DNA of 35,818 nt from assembly GCA_007132505.1 (NCBI GenBank), contig SLOM01000300.1:1-35818 (forward strand), given 5' to 3'. The first letter of the stretch is position 1. Each line of letters starts with the position of its first letter. Below the pieces are notes generated by a model that did not search any database, had not been told where the DNA came from, and worked only from the letters and a program-made list of their open reading frames with translations. The DNA is from Candidatus Sumerlaeota bacterium. Its GTDB lineage: Bacteria > Sumerlaeota > Sumerlaeia > SLMS01. Of this stretch, positions 31,822-35,818 are shown one piece after another. A program made the translations under genes and the position numbers.

Positions 31822-32676
31822 TTGTCCCGATTGACGAGGCTCGCCGCGGCCCTTGCAGCCTGTTGCTGCACGATACTCGCCACACCCGGCAATGGAGAAA
31901 CGATGAGCGACAAATCGCAGATACCCTGGATCGTCTTCGCCGACAGGGCGGAAGTCCGCGCTGCACCCGTACAGGACAGTGACTCCGTCCGCACAGTCTC
32001 CCATGGTGGCATGGTCTTCGGCACCCAGTTGGAAATCCACCCGTCAACGAACGAGGAGTGGCTCAAGCTCGACCCGGAGTGGTACGGCGGTGGCGGAATG
32101 TATGTCTCCCGCTCCACGGTTCACCGGGTGCACCCCTCCAACCAAGTGGAGGGCGACCTCCCGATCGGCTCAGAGAAGGTGGACCGATGGTGGGGGCTGC
32201 CCCTCGACTATGAGCCCTCGGACCTTGTGTACATACCCGTGAAGTATGCGCTCAGAGGCCGCGAAGATTACCAGCTTCGCCGCGAGGTGGCCGAGGCGCT
32301 GGCGGTAATGCTCGACGCGGCGCGGGAGGACGGAATCGACATCCGCGTGACCTCCGCCTACCGCTCCGGTCCCCGTCAGCGGACCATCTATCTGCGCAAC
32401 ATCTCACGCAACGGTCCCGGCCAGCGGGCCAGTGCTCCTCCCGGCCACAGCGAACACCAGCTCGGCACAACCGTGGACCTGACAGACCCGGAGGGACGGC
32501 ACTCCTTCAGCCAGGCGTTCGACAAGACACCACAGGGCAAGTGGCTCGAAAAGAACGCAAATCGCTTCGGCTTCAGGCGCTCCTACTACCCCGACAACGT
32601 CGAGGAAACCGGCTACATTTCCGAGCCCTGGCACTGGCGCTACCACGGCAAACCGGAAGACAGCGAGAAGGAATAG
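31822..32676 (+). CDS. D-alanyl-D-alanine carboxypeptidase (VanY/LdcB-like), exported
   Basis: VanY/LdcB-type enzymes trim the D-Ala or stem peptide ends of peptidoglycan. The product has a Sec-type leader, an SH3-like domain (about 35-105), and a C-terminal peptidase. Blocks are SAYRSGPRQRTIY, SEHQLGTTVDLTD (zinc His and Asp) and EPWHWRYHG (catalytic Glu and zinc His). I chose TTG 31822 because GGAG lies nine bases before it and the hydrophobic leader LAAALAACCCTILA follows. ATG 31903 also has GGAG upstream but would remove the leader. It converges on the DUF4432 gene, with only 9 bp between stops. Confidence 0.8.
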   Translation: MSRLTRLAAALAACCCTILATPGNGETMSDKSQIPWIVFADRAEVRAAPVQDSDSVRTVSHGGMVFGTQLEIHPSTNEEWLKLDPEWYGGGGMYVSRSTVHRVHPSNQVEGDLPIGSEKVDRWWGLPLDYEPSDLVYIPVKYALRGREDYQLRREVAEALAVMLDAAREDGIDIRVTSAYRSGPRQRTIYLRNISRNGPGQRASAPPGHSEHQLGTTVDLTDPEGRHSFSQAFDKTPQGKWLEKNANRFGFRRSYYPDNVEETGYISEPWHWRYHGKPEDSEKE

Positions 32677-32685
32677 CAGTCTCTG

Positions 32686-33759
32686 TCAGAAGGAGTTCAA
32701 GGCTTCCACCGTGATGGCCAGGCGCATGGAGCGGGACTCGCCAGGCTCAAGTATCTGGAGCCGGCCCTGTCTGCGTTCCTCAGCCCGCCCCTCCACATGG
32801 CAGTTGGCCGGCTCGACACCGAGAACATGCGCCCCCGCGCCGGGCATCTTCCACTGCACCAGCCGGGGGAGCGTGTCCGCAGTCCACGAGAGGCCCAGCC
32901 GCACCGGGGCGTTGTGCCCCGAGCCGCCAAAGGGGAACGCCGGATTATTCACGGAAATCCTGGCGCTCGGGCGTGCCCACGTGCGGGACACGGCTGTCTC
33001 CAGCTCCTCATGATAATAGACACGCTCGGTGTATCGTGCGTCGGGCCGTTGCCATTCCCCGTATCCCTCCACCGGAACTTCCCGGTCGCGTGCAACAACC
33101 TGCTTGGACGGGAACGTAATCTGCGCCTCCGGCGACACGAGCGGGAACCCCAGGTTGAAGTGGTAGAGAATCATCAGCGGGGAGGGATGGAAACCGATGT
33201 TCTCCACGAGGTCCTCGATGTCCAACCGGTTGGTCCCGGCATGGCAGCGGTAGGTACGCGTGAGGCGCAGGTTCTCGCCGAAGAGCCGGCATTCCTCCAT
33301 CACACCGCGCACGCGTATGACGTACTCGTCCTCGTCCCATTCGGTCTGGACGCTCACTTCGCGGGCGGGCGTGTGATGAATGCGCCCGTGGAGGCCGGGC
33401 TGCTCGCCCTCGTCCTCGCAGGGAGAGCCCACCTGGCGCAGACCGCAGGTCATGAGGAGGCCCCCTGCGGCGGTCCGGAGCCAGCCCAGGCCGGACGGGT
33501 CGAAGTGCGCCGGGTGCACGTCGCCGGCGGGGGAGAGCCAGCAGAGCGGAGTCCCGAGGAACTCCGCCAGGCCGATATCCATGCCCCGCGAGGGGTGTAT
33601 CCACAGGGAAAGCCCCGCGCCCGTGCGGACATGAACAGCCTCGGAACCGGCACCGGGGCCTTCCGCAAGCAGAACGCGCCGGGCCCCGGCAACCTGGTCC
33701 ACCCGGCCCGTATGTGCCTCCAGCTCGCGCCGTGTCCATTCACCACCGAAAAGCCGCAT
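32686..33759 (-). CDS. Aldose-1-epimerase-like protein (DUF4432)
   Basis: This 357-residue cytosolic protein resembles the DUF4432 aldose-1-epimerase branch by its galactose-mutarotase-type beta-sandwich pattern, including WIHPSRGMDIG, the LHGRIHHTPA block and FHPSPLMILYHFNLGFPL. Such proteins open or flip sugar anomers, which would feed an isomerase. GAGG precedes the start by six bases. It is the last gene of the kinase, lyxose isomerase and epimerase run, with 8 bp between it and the isomerase, which supports a sugar role. Confidence 0.85.
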   Translation of the reverse strand: MRLFGGEWTRRELEAHTGRVDQVAGARRVLLAEGPGAGSEAVHVRTGAGLSLWIHPSRGMDIGLAEFLGTPLCWLSPAGDVHPAHFDPSGLGWLRTAAGGLLMTCGLRQVGSPCEDEGEQPGLHGRIHHTPAREVSVQTEWDEDEYVIRVRGVMEECRLFGENLRLTRTYRCHAGTNRLDIEDLVENIGFHPSPLMILYHFNLGFPLVSPEAQITFPSKQVVARDREVPVEGYGEWQRPDARYTERVYYHEELETAVSRTWARPSARISVNNPAFPFGGSGHNAPVRLGLSWTADTLPRLVQWKMPGAGAHVLGVEPANCHVEGRAEERRQGRLQILEPGESRSMRLAITVEALNSF

Positions 33760-33767
33760 CGTGCGCC

Positions 33768-35508
<1,741 letters not shown>

Positions 35509-35771
35509 GGGGAGACCCCTTCCGATGGGCTGCTGGAAGCCGGATGTAACCGGATGCATGGTGAGTCAATTTTGGAGCGCCCCCTGTGTCCAGCCAAAAC
35601 TGCTCCGGGCGGCCCCCCCCAGCCCGGGCGGAAGGTGGGTTTCCGCTTTACCTCCCTGAATCGCTGGCAGCACGGTTCCTCCCTTCCGGACGGAAAAGGG
35701 GGCGCAACTCAGTAGAATGTAGACAGTGTGGGGCGGTTCGGTCTTGAATGGGGGCATTCCCTTTCCGGAGG
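35509..35771. other. Intergenic region upstream of pfkB and a possible rightward gene
   Basis: No gene is supported here. On the minus strand TTGACT (35567-35572) could be a -35 box for the sugar operon, but no good -10 follows at normal spacing. On the plus strand TAGAAT (35713-35718, five of six consensus) could be a -10 element for the gene at 35781. A CCGGGC/GCCCGG stem with a C-rich loop lies at 35605-35627 and lacks a T-tract on the plus strand. Confidence 0.3.
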
Positions 35772-35780
35772 ATGCTCCCG

Positions 35781-35818
35781 ATGCCTGCTTCTGCTGTTCT
35801 TTCCGCCCCTGTTGGCCT
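35781..35818 (+). CDS. Possible start of a gene cut by the window edge
   Basis: CCGGAGG (35765-35771) lies nine bases before ATG 35781. An in-frame ATG at 35772 is also present but is too close to that site. The dozen visible codons (MPASAVLSAPVG) suggest nothing specific. A possible -10 element at 35713 fits the direction. It is too short to identify. Confidence 0.35.
   Translation, partial: MPASAVLSAPVG

Overview
The window comes from a GC-rich diderm (Gram-negative type) bacterium. It carries a pilMNOPQ cluster ending in an outer-membrane secretin and a kdsA gene for LPS Kdo synthesis. Gene families and short mixed-strand operons do not point to one phylum. A deep-branching or uncultured lineage is plausible, but I cannot place it. 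No rRNA, tRNA, insertion sequence, prophage or CRISPR array is visible.

Region 1 (71-5030, minus) is a tight run: trpF, metallophosphoesterase, single-cysteine thioredoxin-like protein, methyltransferase, GT-C glycosyltransferase. Region 2 (5134-8411) holds an orphan membrane-anchored protein, a CARF-HEPN protein of the Cas02710/Csm6-like type with no other CRISPR component in view, and a divergent phosphate acetyltransferase. A 16-bp perfect palindrome lies between the last two. Region 3 (8855-14489, plus) is pilM-pilN-pilO-pilP-pilQ, closed by a strong hairpin terminator. PilP has an extra helical segment and PilQ a long Thr/Ser/Gly-rich insertion.

Region 4 (14608-18837, minus) is upp, a family-4-like uracil-DNA glycosylase lacking the usual active-site His, a PA14 membrane protein and a large polytopic membrane protein. 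Region 5 (about 19000-24389, plus) is DUF58-TgpA, then kdsA and truA. Region 6 (24451-32676, plus) is a glutamine cyclotransferase, a MATE exporter, an unusual permease, a hydantoinase/oxoprolinase subunit and a D,D-carboxypeptidase. The permease has seven 45-46 residue beta-propeller repeats inserted between its membrane segments. It and the HyuA-like enzyme are 15 bp apart and probably form one uptake and hydrolysis unit. Region 7 (32686-35508, minus) is a sugar operon of PfkB kinase, D-lyxose isomerase and aldose-1-epimerase-like protein, which together could take lyxose to xylulose 5-phosphate.

The most notable items are the propeller-bearing permease, the solitary CARF-HEPN gene with its palindrome, the altered UDG behind upp, and a codon-pair oddity: Ile-Asp is written ATA-GAC in 12 of 21 cases and ATC-GAC only once, in a genome that otherwise favours ATC. 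All family calls come from reading motifs; no database search was run.
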